Shown piece by piece: positions 7,087-15,806 of a stretch of 64,000 nt of DNA (its first letter is position 1; each line of letters begins with the position of its first letter). The DNA lies in contig NZ_PNFF01000003.1 of NCBI RefSeq assembly GCF_028888695.1, positions 1 to 64,000 on the forward strand, given 5' to 3'. Under the pieces are notes generated by a model that worked only from the letters and a program-made list of their open reading frames with translations, made no database searches and was not told the DNA's origin. The position numbers were made by a program, and so were the translations under genes. This stretch comes from Bacillus methanolicus (GTDB taxonomy: Bacteria > Bacillota > Bacilli > Bacillales > Cytobacillaceae).

Positions 7087-10000
7087 TTAAAATAGTTCAA
7101 ACGCTAATTGACCAGTAACTGGTCCATTACGTTTCTTTCGAGATTTATTCTCCTCTTCCTTAATTTCAAATAAAGATATTTGTTGGTTTTCAACAGTCGC
7201 GGCAACTTCTCTTTCAAATTCGGTTAAATAAGCAACAATTTCCCCATCTACGATACAATCAAATCCAAAAGCTGCAACAAGATCTACTTCTAATACGTTA
7301 TTAACGAAGGTAAATCCATTAACAATGCCTTTTTCAATGTTTGCTGTAATGGTAGTTGCTTTCCGAATAAGAACGTTCCTAGAAGAATCAGATTCAATTT
7401 GCTGATTAACCCAAATAATGAATTGCTCTTTAGGTGTGAGCTGTTTCTGTTTCTTTTTGCCAATACCGGCCAAAATTTCTCTTGCTCGGTCAGATGCTTC
7501 AGCAACCCATTCTTCAGTAGAACCTTTAAGGACAACACCTTTTTTTATGGATTTAATAAGCATGGACTGTAGATCACCTTCATCACCAAGCATTGCGTTC
7601 AATCCGTCTGTGCTTACGTCTCCATTAATCGCACCCGCTGCTTTATTTTTCATCGCTATCAAGGTAGCCATTTGTTCTTGGAAGGTATGTTTGTAAGAAA
7701 GATAATATAAACGACATTCTTCCGTTTGCCCAATCCGCCAAGCGCGCCTTGCCGCTTGATTGATGGTGAACAACGACCAGCTGAATTGATAAAATATTAA
7801 AGTTGGAGTGCATAATAGGTCGAGTCCTACTTTAACAAGTTCCTGTGAAACAATGACTACATCGTAGCCTTCTTTCACTATTTTTTTCCGCAACCATTCA
7901 CTGCGTTTATTGGTTTGGGTAGAACTAGTATCCATGATTGCTACTTTCGCACCGATTTGTTCAAGAATATACTTGAGGCGTGGACGGACATCTCTACCTT
8001 CTACACTTGAACCAGTATCTCTCACGTAAACGATTGATTTTCGACCTTCTTCCATTTCCCCTTTAATGATTTCTTGGAGCTTCTTCTCTTTATTAAGAAT
8101 CCGCTCTGTAGGGAAGGGTTCAGGGCTCCAAATCAACTCCCTCTTTCCGTCCTCTGTTTTGATAGAGAAAGAAGGATAGGTAAATGGATTATCCGGATAC
8201 GCTATACCTGTTTGAGTAAGAGGTAAATAGAGTTTATGGCCATCGTCTCGAGAATCGATTTCCCGTTCAAATGTTGCCACCATATTTTGATAATGTTGCC
8301 TTAAATCCTCGTCTAAATCGACTAGAATGGTAGGTACATTGATTAATTCCACTGGGTCCGGCCAAACATCAGTAAGTCTTACGAGTACGCTATTTTGCAC
8401 AAGGAATTTACCAAATACAAAAGGCGAAATACCAGGTAAGACTTTTTCTGTTCTTTTCGTACCGCCCCTAGATTGTTTGTTTGAATACTCGCCTTTATCA
8501 TCGTGATTGTAAGTAGTGGTTTCGATATTTCCATATTCTTCGTTCCACTTTCTTACTTCTGAATATTTATATCCGTTTTCAACCATAAGGTGAGGGAATA
8601 AGCGCCAGAGAGTATAATAAATATCCTCTGACTTACCGCCAAACAATGTGCCACTTCCCCCTACTACCTTTTTACAAGCAGCTGCAAGAGATCCTAATGC
8701 ATTGCCTTGAGCGGACATTCCAGCTTTCAACTCATGAATTTCATCAATAATAGCAAGGTCAAAAAACCATCTCATTTTCCGACGAATGTACTCAACCGTT
8801 GCTATTCTCCTGGGATTCCCTTGTTGTTTAGGAATCTCTGGCTGAGTATTTTGAATTTGCTGGACTAAACGGTTATTTCCATCCTTCAGAGCATGAGTCA
8901 GTTTTCTTTCATGCTGCATCCATTCTTTGATGGACGAATACCGGGTAAGCACTTTTTTAGTCCATAAACTTTCTCCACACTCACTGCAAAAAGCATTGGC
9001 AGGCTTTTGAGCATTATGAATGCGTCGGGATTCCCCAAACTCATTTTTATCCATCGTCCGTTTAGTATGGTTTTCTTTTTCCTCACCATTTTCATCCGTT
9101 TCAATATCAGTAGATTCAATGACTTGGTGAGGCTTTCCGCAACTAGGACAATAATATCCATAACGATACGGAAGAGTCTCTTCCATTCTCTGTTTTTCTG
9201 TTTTCTTGTATTGGAAATGAACAGCTGGTACCGTTGCACAATCACCGCGCATTGTCGTAAAAGAAATTACGAAAAAGGTTGGTTTCGTTGGTTTCGGTCT
9301 TCCAGCTTTTGTCCAAGCACTATGAAATTCGATTAATTGTTCTGTTCTCTCAATAACTCGAACTTCTGCGTGTGGAATAATCTCTTTGATCTCTTCTGGC
9401 CACTTTTTGGTTAAACTAGGAGGGCACATTAAACAAGTAAAATAACCCTTCTTGTTGGACATAGCCGCTACAACATCTGCAATGGCTGTCATCATAGTCG
9501 ATTTTCCGGTGGACATTTCCCCTTGAATCAATACAGCTTTCTGTTTTTTTAGCACCTTCGCTACAGCTGTAGACACATGAGCTTGAACAGGAAAAAGTTC
9601 ACGCTTATAAGTACTAATCTGAGGGTGAATAGAATCTGTAAGAGGATTATGAGCTGGTTGAACCCGTTCGCTAACTTTATCAATCATGTCATTGATAAAT
9701 GTTTGCATATAGGTCGTTAAGTCTTTAATCTCTTCCAGATTTCTCCCGCTCCCCTCTTTAGGAAACTTAAGAACCCTGTTTTGAATCATTTCAGAAATAA
9801 TTTCATCAGCGTGTTCCTCATTTAATTTCAATTTATAAATGTCAAAGCCGTTTAGGAAAAGAGTTGGATCAAAATAAAATTCAACTTTCTCCAAATACCC
9901 TCTATTGACAAACTCTTTAAATACGGTTTCTCTCCATTCCGGTAAAATGTTAAGACCGTATTTCCCTCTGCCTAAAACTTGTCTAAGATCTTCTGCTGGA

Positions 10001-10401
10001 TTTCCCTCAAAGGAAAGGATATAATCACTGTTTCCTAGCAATTCATCATGAACAATGGCAATTGCTTTACGATTTTGATTAATCGTTATTGGAAATTTTT
10101 CATACTTTCCTTTCTCTGAGTAAAGGCGGAGTTCTTGGACGAATTTATAGTCAGTTAGTTGTTTTTCTCCATAACCAAAAGCTAATCCCCCAGAGCCAAT
10201 ATCAACAGAAGCTTTCATCGCCTGCAGAGTGGAATCACTTCCTGCAATAATGGTCATGAGGATTTTTGCTCCTTGCGATTCATACTGTGGTGGTTCAACT
10301 GCTAAAGCGTAACAAAAAGCATTCTGCCAGGCTTGATCGAGGTAAATTTCTAGCATTTTGGGATTATCGTTTGATTCAGCTATTTTATTCCATTGGATCA
10401 T
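7087..10401 (-). CDS. Large SNF2/DEAD-like helicase with zinc ribbons
   Basis: A 1104-residue superfamily 2 helicase. After a roughly 270-residue N-terminal region come the Walker A motif GEMSTGKST (about 295), the Walker B/DEAH-type IIDEIHELKAG (about 555), and a C-terminal helicase domain ending in motif VI RRAWRIGQTEECR, which is typical of SNF2-like enzymes. Between motifs I and II two Cys pairs (YCPSCGKPH and FCSECGESL) make a split zinc ribbon. Such enzymes remodel DNA-protein complexes and are found on large plasmids and phages. It is probably involved in plasmid DNA processing or defence evasion. Downstream of the ArdC-like and 75-residue genes in the leader C operon. Confidence 0.85.
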   Translation of the reverse strand: MIQWNKIAESNDNPKMLEIYLDQAWQNAFCYALAVEPPQYESQGAKILMTIIAGSDSTLQAMKASVDIGSGGLAFGYGEKQLTDYKFVQELRLYSEKGKYEKFPITINQNRKAIAIVHDELLGNSDYILSFEGNPAEDLRQVLGRGKYGLNILPEWRETVFKEFVNRGYLEKVEFYFDPTLFLNGFDIYKLKLNEEHADEIISEMIQNRVLKFPKEGSGRNLEEIKDLTTYMQTFINDMIDKVSERVQPAHNPLTDSIHPQISTYKRELFPVQAHVSTAVAKVLKKQKAVLIQGEMSTGKSTMMTAIADVVAAMSNKKGYFTCLMCPPSLTKKWPEEIKEIIPHAEVRVIERTEQLIEFHSAWTKAGRPKPTKPTFFVISFTTMRGDCATVPAVHFQYKKTEKQRMEETLPYRYGYYCPSCGKPHQVIESTDIETDENGEEKENHTKRTMDKNEFGESRRIHNAQKPANAFCSECGESLWTKKVLTRYSSIKEWMQHERKLTHALKDGNNRLVQQIQNTQPEIPKQQGNPRRIATVEYIRRKMRWFFDLAIIDEIHELKAGMSAQGNALGSLAAACKKVVGGSGTLFGGKSEDIYYTLWRLFPHLMVENGYKYSEVRKWNEEYGNIETTTYNHDDKGEYSNKQSRGGTKRTEKVLPGISPFVFGKFLVQNSVLVRLTDVWPDPVELINVPTILVDLDEDLRQHYQNMVATFEREIDSRDDGHKLYLPLTQTGIAYPDNPFTYPSFSIKTEDGKRELIWSPEPFPTERILNKEKKLQEIIKGEMEEGRKSIVYVRDTGSSVEGRDVRPRLKYILEQIGAKVAIMDTSSTQTNKRSEWLRKKIVKEGYDVVIVSQELVKVGLDLLCTPTLIFYQFSWSLFTINQAARRAWRIGQTEECRLYYLSYKHTFQEQMATLIAMKNKAAGAINGDVSTDGLNAMLGDEGDLQSMLIKSIKKGVVLKGSTEEWVAEASDRAREILAGIGKKKQKQLTPKEQFIIWVNQQIESDSSRNVLIRKATTITANIEKGIVNGFTFVNNVLEVDLVAAFGFDCIVDGEIVAYLTEFEREVAATVENQQISLFEIKEEENKSRKKRNGPVTGQLAFELF

Positions 10402-10478
10402 TCTTTAACCTACCAATCAAATTAGATAGGAAGCTAGTGCTCCCTATCTACAAATGAGGTAGGGACACACCTCCCTGT

Positions 10479-10706
10479 CTAATTAGACTGATTGTTATTT
10501 AATGTATCCAAATAATTTTTAAATTCTTGAATTACAGTTTCTTTGGCATCCTTCTCGGATGTAGCATATCCAATCGTTAAATTGTGTACTGTACCATTTG
10601 TCAAATGAACTCGATACAAAGTTCCAGAAGGGATTGAGGCCACATGTTCAACATAAAATTTATGACCTGCATGTTCCTCTAATTTGATCGGTGTGAACTG
10701 CTTCAC
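10479..10706 (-). CDS. Hypothetical protein (75 aa)
   Basis: A 75-residue protein (MKQFTPIKLEEHAGHKFYVE...) of unknown function, 17 nt after the ArdC-like gene and upstream of the helicase. The gap to the helicase (10402-10478) contains an imperfect hairpin GATAGG...CCTATC. No family recognised. Confidence 0.6.
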   Translation of the reverse strand: MKQFTPIKLEEHAGHKFYVEHVASIPSGTLYRVHLTNGTVHNLTIGYATSEKDAKETVIQEFKNYLDTLNNNQSN

Positions 10707-10723
10707 TGAACAGACTCCTTTCT

Positions 10724-11617
10724 CTAAGCTGTTTGAAGACCTTTTTCAGCCTTTTCTTCCATCAGGCGTCTGAACTCTTCAATGATTCTCCCGGAAATAT
10801 CACAAATTTGAGAACCATATTTTAGAAGGGAGTCTTCGTCGTTCTTACTCCATGACTTCACATATCTGAAGCTGTAATCACTTGTGTCAAGGCCGAAGAA
10901 TGAACAGACAACGAAAGCAGCTCCTTCTGCCACTACTTCTTTTTCAGATGTAGAGGAAGACGTGTCATATCGGTGCACTTTGGAGTGAACTAGTTCATGG
11001 ATCAATGTCTTACACCGGTGATTGATACTTAAAGCTTCACTAACAACAATTTCATGCTTGGAAGGCTGGTAATAACCATTTGCTCCTTCTGCATCTCCAT
11101 AAATAACAGAACAATTATCTTTTCGAGCAATTTGCTCGGCGTATTCGATAATTTGTCTGGCTTCAGGACAATCACCTTCAAGATTGATAATAACCTTGTC
11201 AATCGGAAGCGGTTCTCCTTCTGTTTGTTCATACGCAAATACCGGAACAGTGAGGAATCCGATAAGTTTTGTTTCCACTTCTCCGGTACCATCTTCAGTT
11301 TCCACTTCTTTAAATCGTGGCTTAAAGATTCTAATTGCTTTAGAACCTTTTTTTACCTTTCGGCCTAACTCATTCCAACGCTTCAATGGAGCAAAAAAAC
11401 TAGCATTTGGATACTGAGCTTTAGCAACCATAATATTTCGGAAGGAGTAGTTAGGCATAAGTGCCTTCATCTCTAAAAGAGCTTTAAACTCCTCAGGGGA
11501 GTAACTAAAATTTTTCACTCCTTCTTCTAGGATCGATACAAGTTCTTTGACTTTTTCTTCTACACTTGGACCATCCTTGTTCCACTTTCTACAATTTTTG
11601 TTTTGGTGATTAGCCAT
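10724..11617 (-). CDS. ArdC-like antirestriction / zinc metallopeptidase protein
   Basis: A 297-residue protein. The N-terminal domain (YSFRNIMVAKAQYPNASFFA, then WNELGRKVKKGSKAIRIFKP) matches the ArdC/DUF1738 ssDNA-binding domain, and the C-terminal half has the zinc metallopeptidase motif LIHELVHSKVH plus a downstream EVVAEGAAF glutamate. ArdC proteins coat incoming single strands and protect plasmid DNA from restriction during transfer. The start MANHQNKN at 11617 is chosen (AAGGGGTG upstream), because a longer frame would read through the leader terminators. First gene after leader C. Confidence 0.85.
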   Translation of the reverse strand: MANHQNKNCRKWNKDGPSVEEKVKELVSILEEGVKNFSYSPEEFKALLEMKALMPNYSFRNIMVAKAQYPNASFFAPLKRWNELGRKVKKGSKAIRIFKPRFKEVETEDGTGEVETKLIGFLTVPVFAYEQTEGEPLPIDKVIINLEGDCPEARQIIEYAEQIARKDNCSVIYGDAEGANGYYQPSKHEIVVSEALSINHRCKTLIHELVHSKVHRYDTSSSTSEKEVVAEGAAFVVCSFFGLDTSDYSFRYVKSWSKNDEDSLLKYGSQICDISGRIIEEFRRLMEEKAEKGLQTA

Positions 11618-11640
11618 AACAGCACCCCTTTTCTTAAAGT

Positions 11641-11885
11641 TTTTTATATATAAAAACGAGAATAGGTATCCCCCATTCCCGTTGTTAACCGCCATCAAAA
11701 GGCCATATAAACGCAAAAAAGCCTTTGAAGTTTGATAGATAAATAGCACAAAATAGCTATTGTCCATCAACCTCAAAGGCTGCAATGTTTCGTCTTACCC
11801 GCTAATCCTCGATGGGATTGCATTAAAAATAAAAAATAAAATAATAATATAAGGGTATTATATCCTCTATTTCCATTCTCGACAA
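11641..11885 (-). promoter_or_regulatory. Leader C: promoter, structured leader and two terminators
   Basis: The promoter is TTGTCG (11880-11885), 17-nt spacer, TATAAT (11857-11862). The leader then carries a small structured element: TGCAAT, a 4-bp hairpin (ATCC/GGAT), AGCGGGT, then ATTGCA closing the element (about 11771-11822). A long terminator hairpin (AGCCTTTGA.../TTCAAAGGCT plus T-run, 11712-11782) and a weaker one (ACGGGAAT/ATTCTCGT plus T-run, about 11650-11690) follow. Leader E has the same TGCAA-hairpin-AGCGGGT-GCAG arrangement with compensating changes in the hairpin. Confidence 0.7.
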
Positions 11886-12190
11886 GATATTCATTGAAGG
11901 AGAATGGCTGAAAACATAAAGTTAAAAGAAATATTTATTCCCCTTTTGTAATTATTCTGATTAAAAATTTCTTAAGGGAGGGTTAAAGATTTTTTAACCT
12001 ATAGTCCCCTTAAAAATTTTTTAACCCCTAATCAATCCTATTTCTGTGGATAAACCCCCTTAAAAATTTTTTAACCTATCCCTTAAAAATTCTTTAACCC
12101 ATGCATTAAAAATTTTTTTATGGCCTATAAAGATTTTTAAATCCACTTTAAAGACTTTTTATCCCCTAATAAGAATTTCTTAACCTCTGT
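11820..12190. other. Plasmid replication origin (oriV)
   Basis: The region holds, left to right, an A/T-only stretch (11822-11862) suited to unwinding, nine imperfect iterons (11961-12186), and one perfect DnaA box TGTGGATAA (12045-12053, TTATCCACA on the minus strand). It lies directly downstream of the rep gene. Iterons, a DnaA box and an AT-rich region beside an initiator gene are the standard parts of an iteron-controlled origin. There is no gene here. Confidence 0.85.
11961..12186. repeat. Nine origin iterons of about 18-20 bp
   Basis: Copies of roughly TTAAAAATTTTTTAACCC begin near 11961, 11983, 12010, 12060, 12083, 12106, 12127, 12147 and 12168. Most starts are 21-23 bp apart, two helical turns, so the bound initiators would lie on one face of the DNA. 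The DnaA box occupies the one large gap between copies. Confidence 0.85.
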
Positions 12191-12191
12191 A

Positions 12192-12230
12192 GGAAAAAAG
12201 AAAAACCTCAATCAGGATTCGATCGAGGTT
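12192..12230 (-). terminator. rep terminator
   Basis: AACCTC/GAGGTT hairpin followed by TTTTTCTTTTTT on the minus strand, overlapping the rep stop codon. Confidence 0.8.
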
Positions 12231-13287
12231 AAATTACTTCAAAGGTTAATGTTTCTATTTCCATATCATATTCTTTTAATGCTTCCTTAATAAGATGTTC
12301 ATACCTTTCTTCCAGCCATTCTCTGGCAAAATCATTAGGTGCTAAAATGATAATGGAATTTTGGTCTTTCTTTAACAAGACGTCTTTAAACCACGTTTCA
12401 AAAGAGGGTTTAGATATTTTACTTGATACATATGATTTTAGGATATTAAGGAGCATTAATTCTGATTCATCCATGTTCTTTTCATGTTTTACTTGCTTAG
12501 CTGGCTTGTTGTTTGACTTCTTTGCTGATTTGATGATTTCACCAAATTGTTGCCATTGTCTGTAGATTTCCTCAAAATCAATATTCTTTTCCAGGCTGAT
12601 CGTTTCATTATTATTAATCATAGTTTTAACGTACTTCTCATGCTCTATCCTAAGTCTTTCCGGCAGTCCTTTTTGTTCTTTTTTTAACGCCTTTTTAATG
12701 TGAGCAGGAGCATCTTCCGGAATCTCAATATCCGGGTTTCCGTAGATCAAGGATTCAGTCAGTAAAGGAACCTTCTTTCTTATTTTAAAAATCGGTCCTT
12801 CCTCCGCTCCGTCTCTTGAACGGTTTAAAACGTTAAATTTATATGCAAAGCCATAACGCTCCAACAATTCCATATAGTTATGTATGGTAGGGCGTGATTT
12901 GTCCATTTTCAAACTGATTAATTCAAAATTAGGAAAGCACCAATCCTTATTACCATAGGCAAATCGCTTTAGATGTCCGTATAGAGCTAAACCTTCAGCA
13001 TTTAGATAATAGCCCCAAAAATCGAACAAATAGTTATTAAAGATGGTTAATTCTCCGTCTATATAAGGAATGTTTTCTCCGTATGCATCTAATGAAAATT
13101 TGCGAACTTCTTCTTCAGTAAATTTTACGCGGTCATGCTCTGGATAATAATAGAGCCTTGTTATTAAATTCTCTTCATTTTGTTCTTTTAATAATTTTAA
13201 ACGAGGTTCAACCGATCCTGTTTCAACAGCTCTGAAATATTCCAGATGATCCTTATTCCCTTTTAGATTTCTTCTTTCTTCTTCCAA
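12229..13287 (-). CDS. rep: Plasmid replication initiator with DnaA-like C-terminal domain
   Basis: A 352-residue protein. Residues about 50-190 form a winged-helix replication-initiator region (FNNYLFDFWGYYLNAEGLAL, then MDKSRPTIHNYMELLERYGF). The C-terminal 80 residues (SKISKPSFETWFKDVLLKK, then APNDFAREWLEERYEHLI) are clearly like the DnaA N-terminal domain. Together with the adjacent iterons and DnaA box this identifies the initiator. The start is TTG at 13287, nine nt after CGGAGG. Expression is probably held down by the antisense RNA and an attenuator in its leader. Confidence 0.88.
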   Translation of the reverse strand: MEEERRNLKGNKDHLEYFRAVETGSVEPRLKLLKEQNEENLITRLYYYPEHDRVKFTEEEVRKFSLDAYGENIPYIDGELTIFNNYLFDFWGYYLNAEGLALYGHLKRFAYGNKDWCFPNFELISLKMDKSRPTIHNYMELLERYGFAYKFNVLNRSRDGAEEGPIFKIRKKVPLLTESLIYGNPDIEIPEDAPAHIKKALKKEQKGLPERLRIEHEKYVKTMINNNETISLEKNIDFEEIYRQWQQFGEIIKSAKKSNNKPAKQVKHEKNMDESELMLLNILKSYVSSKISKPSFETWFKDVLLKKDQNSIIILAPNDFAREWLEERYEHLIKEALKEYDMEIETLTFEVI

Positions 13288-13341
13288 AACAAAAAACCTC
13301 CGTTTCTATTACCCCTCCAAAAAAAGGAAATAATAGCCGAA

Positions 13342-13415
13342 GATTTCTTACTTGAAATTAAACTTATGTATTGATACAATGGGAGTAAATTTAATATAGT
13401 ACAAGTAAGAAATCC
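13342..13415 (-). promoter_or_regulatory. rep leader attenuator stem
   Basis: A 12-13 bp inverted repeat (GATTTCTTACTT at 13342-13353 and AAGTAAGAAATC at 13404-13415) flanks about 50 nt of the rep leader. In the rep mRNA the second arm is followed within 20 nt by CCTTTTTTT, so it can form an intrinsic terminator before the rep start. Confidence 0.6.
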
Positions 13416-13492
13416 CGCCATCTAGAATTTCATTTAATCTATCCAGCGGCCAAACTGATTGGATTAAATGAAATGTTATTGGTGGGTTTTTT
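13371..13492 (+). ncRNA. Antisense (countertranscript) RNA to the rep leader
   Basis: A plus-strand promoter TTGATA (13371-13376), 18-nt spacer, TATAGT (13395-13400) predicts an RNA of about 85 nt from near 13407. It folds into one long hairpin (AATCCCGCCA and AATTTCATTTAATC paired with GATTAAATGAAAT and TGGTGGGTT) and ends in TTTTTT at about 13492. It is fully complementary to the rep mRNA leader. Antisense RNAs in this position control copy number in many Gram-positive plasmids, usually by attenuation. Confidence 0.75.
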
Positions 13493-13615
13493 ATGTTTAA
13501 TTTTTTGTTTTTTTATAAAGAAATATCTACAAAGTCTTATATATCATAATAACAAAATAAGAGATATTTCGCTATAAACTGATGGCCGTTTTCAAAAGAT
13601 GTCGAAATTTGGAAA

Positions 13616-13732
13616 CAAAAAAACCCTAGCATAAGAAACCGATCATATAAATCGGTTCAATGCTAGGGTTCTTCCCTTTAATCTTCAATTGTCGTGTACT
13701 TTTATTTAAACATGATTTACTATAAATTTCAA
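13616..13732 (-). promoter_or_regulatory. Leader D: promoter plus attenuator terminator upstream of rep
   Basis: TTGAAA (13727-13732), 18-nt spacer, TAAATA (13703-13708), then about 26 nt, the motif GGGAAGAACCC (13667-13677), and a terminator (ACCCTAGCAT/ATGCTAGGGT plus T-run, 13616-13671). It lies about 330 nt upstream of rep, with only the antisense target region between. Confidence 0.75.
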
Positions 13733-13777
13733 CAAGAGCAATAAGTGATATATGATGACCCCTAATACGTGCAAGCA

Positions 13778-13804
13778 TAAAAAAAGCTTCCCTATAGGGA
13801 AGCA
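13778..13804 (-). terminator. Terminator after the LPD1 gene
   Basis: Perfect GCTTCCCTATAGGGAAGC hairpin followed by TTTTTTT on the minus strand, 70 nt after the LPD1 gene. Confidence 0.85.
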
Positions 13805-13876
13805 GTAATTCTAACTGTCCACTGTTAATTAATATTATAACTTTGTAATTTAGTTTCCACTATTTAATCCGAAGAG

Positions 13877-15721
13877 TCAAATTAATTTAAGTTCTTTAAT
13901 AAACTTGATAATTTCCTCAAACTTTTGGTTAATAGCTTCTCTCTCCTCACCCATCGGGAAAGCTAGTCCATCATGAGTGCCAGCAACTAAGTAGTCATTT
14001 TTTCTTCCCGCTGCTTTTAATTTATCTTGTATAAAAGATTCAAAAGCACGAGCGGCAAGTTCGATATTTGAGCTCCAATATTTTCCTTCCTTCCCCTTAT
14101 CTAAACCTATTGAGGCTTGAAGATATTGAGATTTTTCGGAAGGATAAGGAATTTGCTCAACCCGTTCTCCGGTTTGATTTTCGTGATACCACGCTAACGC
14201 TAAAGCAAATTCCTTGATTGCCCTCTCATGCTTCTTCATTAGTTTCTCAACATCTTTATCGGTGTAAGTGTAGTAAGAAGCTAAGCGAAGATGGGCTTCA
14301 AGATTTGACCTTTCAATAGCAACCTTTTTTTCCATCGCTTTAAACAAGTCACCATTATGGTGTTTGTACGATTGTTTAAAGATGGTTCCTCTCCATTTAT
14401 CCCCCGGTTTATTGGTGTTCTCGTAATAACTCACGCTATTCCCCTTTTTAATAACTTCCATTAATTCTTCAAATAGGAGTTTTAAATAAGAATCAACATT
14501 GTCACCTAATGTTTCAGGTTCAGATGCGTACCCTCTTTTCCCGTTTTTAGAATTGTGGCTGAGATCATAAAGGTGATTATCCAATGCGTGAAACCATTCG
14601 TGCGCCAACACGCCTAAACAGCCCTTTTCTTTCGTCATATTAATAACCTTGGACAATGGCTCATAATGCGCCAAAGAATTACCTCCGCGTCCACGGGCTC
14701 CATATGCCATTGCTAATGTTCCGTTTAAGGAAATTGATGAATAATCTAACCCTAATAATTCCGCAAGATCCATCATGGCTTCTGAGGAGCGAAGAAGATG
14801 TTCCATTCCTTTTTGATCCCCTATATAATGGCCAAACTCTACACCACGAAATTGAAAGAAAGTTAAAAGATCTTCTGGTTTTTCAATGGTGCTTTGAGCC
14901 CCTCCAATGCGGTCAGGACGTTCAGGGAAGTTTCTTTCCCATACCGGTTTACGGGTAGATACTTTCTTTTTCTCTTTTTTATTTAATAAGTCGTCCCAGG
15001 ATTGAACTTTTAAAGCATTGGTCAAAGTACTGCGGTAGCTTTGATTGCTTTTAAAGAAGTTACAGAATTTCTCCCCCAGACTTCTTAACCCTAACTCTTT
15101 AGCCTTTTGACACTTTCTAAGACTTTCCTTAAAGATCAATCCTTTTCGATATGCCTCTTTCCATTCCTCAGTACCATTTTCAAGAGTTTCTAATTCGGCC
15201 ATGATAGCATCCAAACGTTTTTCATAAAAGCTCGGATTATTACTCTCATTCCGAATTGACTCCGCTAGGTCATTTAAGAAAGGATAAAGATCATCCCATA
15301 CTCTTACAGACTCCATTTTAGAAAGGAGGTACTGTGCTGCTTTCATAAATTTAAGCCGGCTTTCCTTTGAATCAATTGCGGGAGTAGCATCCACTCGTTG
15401 AATCAGAAGTTGTTTAGCCCGGGCTACAGCTGGCTCAGTTCCATTTTCTTTTTCCTTTTCTAAACTAAATCCTTTAAAGAGCTCATGTTTAGTAATAATT
15501 TCTGCGGCCAGTACTGTACTGATATTCTCGATCTCTTCTAAAAGAGTAAGGGATTGCTTTTTCTCAAATTCTTTTCTTAAGGCAGCCATATCTTTTCTAG
15601 CACCGCCTATCTTTTCTCCTACGTCATAAGCAACCTTTTTTGATGCTTGCTGTACTGTGCGAATATCTAAATGAACATTGTCTTCCTTTGCTATATGAAA
15701 TAAAGAAAGCTGAGTTTCCAT
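13877..15721 (-). CDS. LPD1-domain polyvalent protein, metallopeptidase-like
   Basis: A 614-residue protein. Residues 1-270 are largely helical and coiled-coil-like. The centre (FRGVEFGHYIGDQKGMEHLL, then LNGTLAMAYGARGRGGNSLA and GVLAHEWFHALDNHL) matches the large polyvalent protein-associated domain 1 (LPD1), with an HEWFH zinc-peptidase-type motif. Polyvalent proteins enter recipient cells with conjugative or phage DNA and counter host defence. The start is METQLSLF at 15721; a TTG at 15733 lies too close to the GGAGG. It follows a DNA methyltransferase, which fits an early-transfer protection role. Confidence 0.8.
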   Translation of the reverse strand: METQLSLFHIAKEDNVHLDIRTVQQASKKVAYDVGEKIGGARKDMAALRKEFEKKQSLTLLEEIENISTVLAAEIITKHELFKGFSLEKEKENGTEPAVARAKQLLIQRVDATPAIDSKESRLKFMKAAQYLLSKMESVRVWDDLYPFLNDLAESIRNESNNPSFYEKRLDAIMAELETLENGTEEWKEAYRKGLIFKESLRKCQKAKELGLRSLGEKFCNFFKSNQSYRSTLTNALKVQSWDDLLNKKEKKKVSTRKPVWERNFPERPDRIGGAQSTIEKPEDLLTFFQFRGVEFGHYIGDQKGMEHLLRSSEAMMDLAELLGLDYSSISLNGTLAMAYGARGRGGNSLAHYEPLSKVINMTKEKGCLGVLAHEWFHALDNHLYDLSHNSKNGKRGYASEPETLGDNVDSYLKLLFEELMEVIKKGNSVSYYENTNKPGDKWRGTIFKQSYKHHNGDLFKAMEKKVAIERSNLEAHLRLASYYTYTDKDVEKLMKKHERAIKEFALALAWYHENQTGERVEQIPYPSEKSQYLQASIGLDKGKEGKYWSSNIELAARAFESFIQDKLKAAGRKNDYLVAGTHDGLAFPMGEEREAINQKFEEIIKFIKELKLI

Positions 15722-15755
15722 GTAGATAATCAACCTCCAATTTGTCTTTGTTAAT

Positions 15756-15796
15756 GAAAAAAGAGGTAAGAAGAAATATCTCCTTAACCCTCTTTT
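15756..15796 (-). terminator. Terminator-like hairpin before the LPD1 gene
   Basis: AAGAGGGTTAAG pairs with CTTCTTACCTCTT, followed by TTTTTTC. It lies between the methyltransferase stop and the LPD1 ribosome binding site, so it may reduce read-through between them. Confidence 0.6.
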
Positions 15797-15806
15797 TGTT
15801 TTTGTT

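Noticed and set aside
11618-11785. N-terminal extension of the ArdC-like gene
   Set aside because: It would translate the leader C terminators; a good start with its own site lies at 11617.
11961-12186. CRISPR array
   Set aside because: The repeats are imperfect, spacing is 21-23 bp, spacers are tiny and no cas gene is near; iterons fit better.
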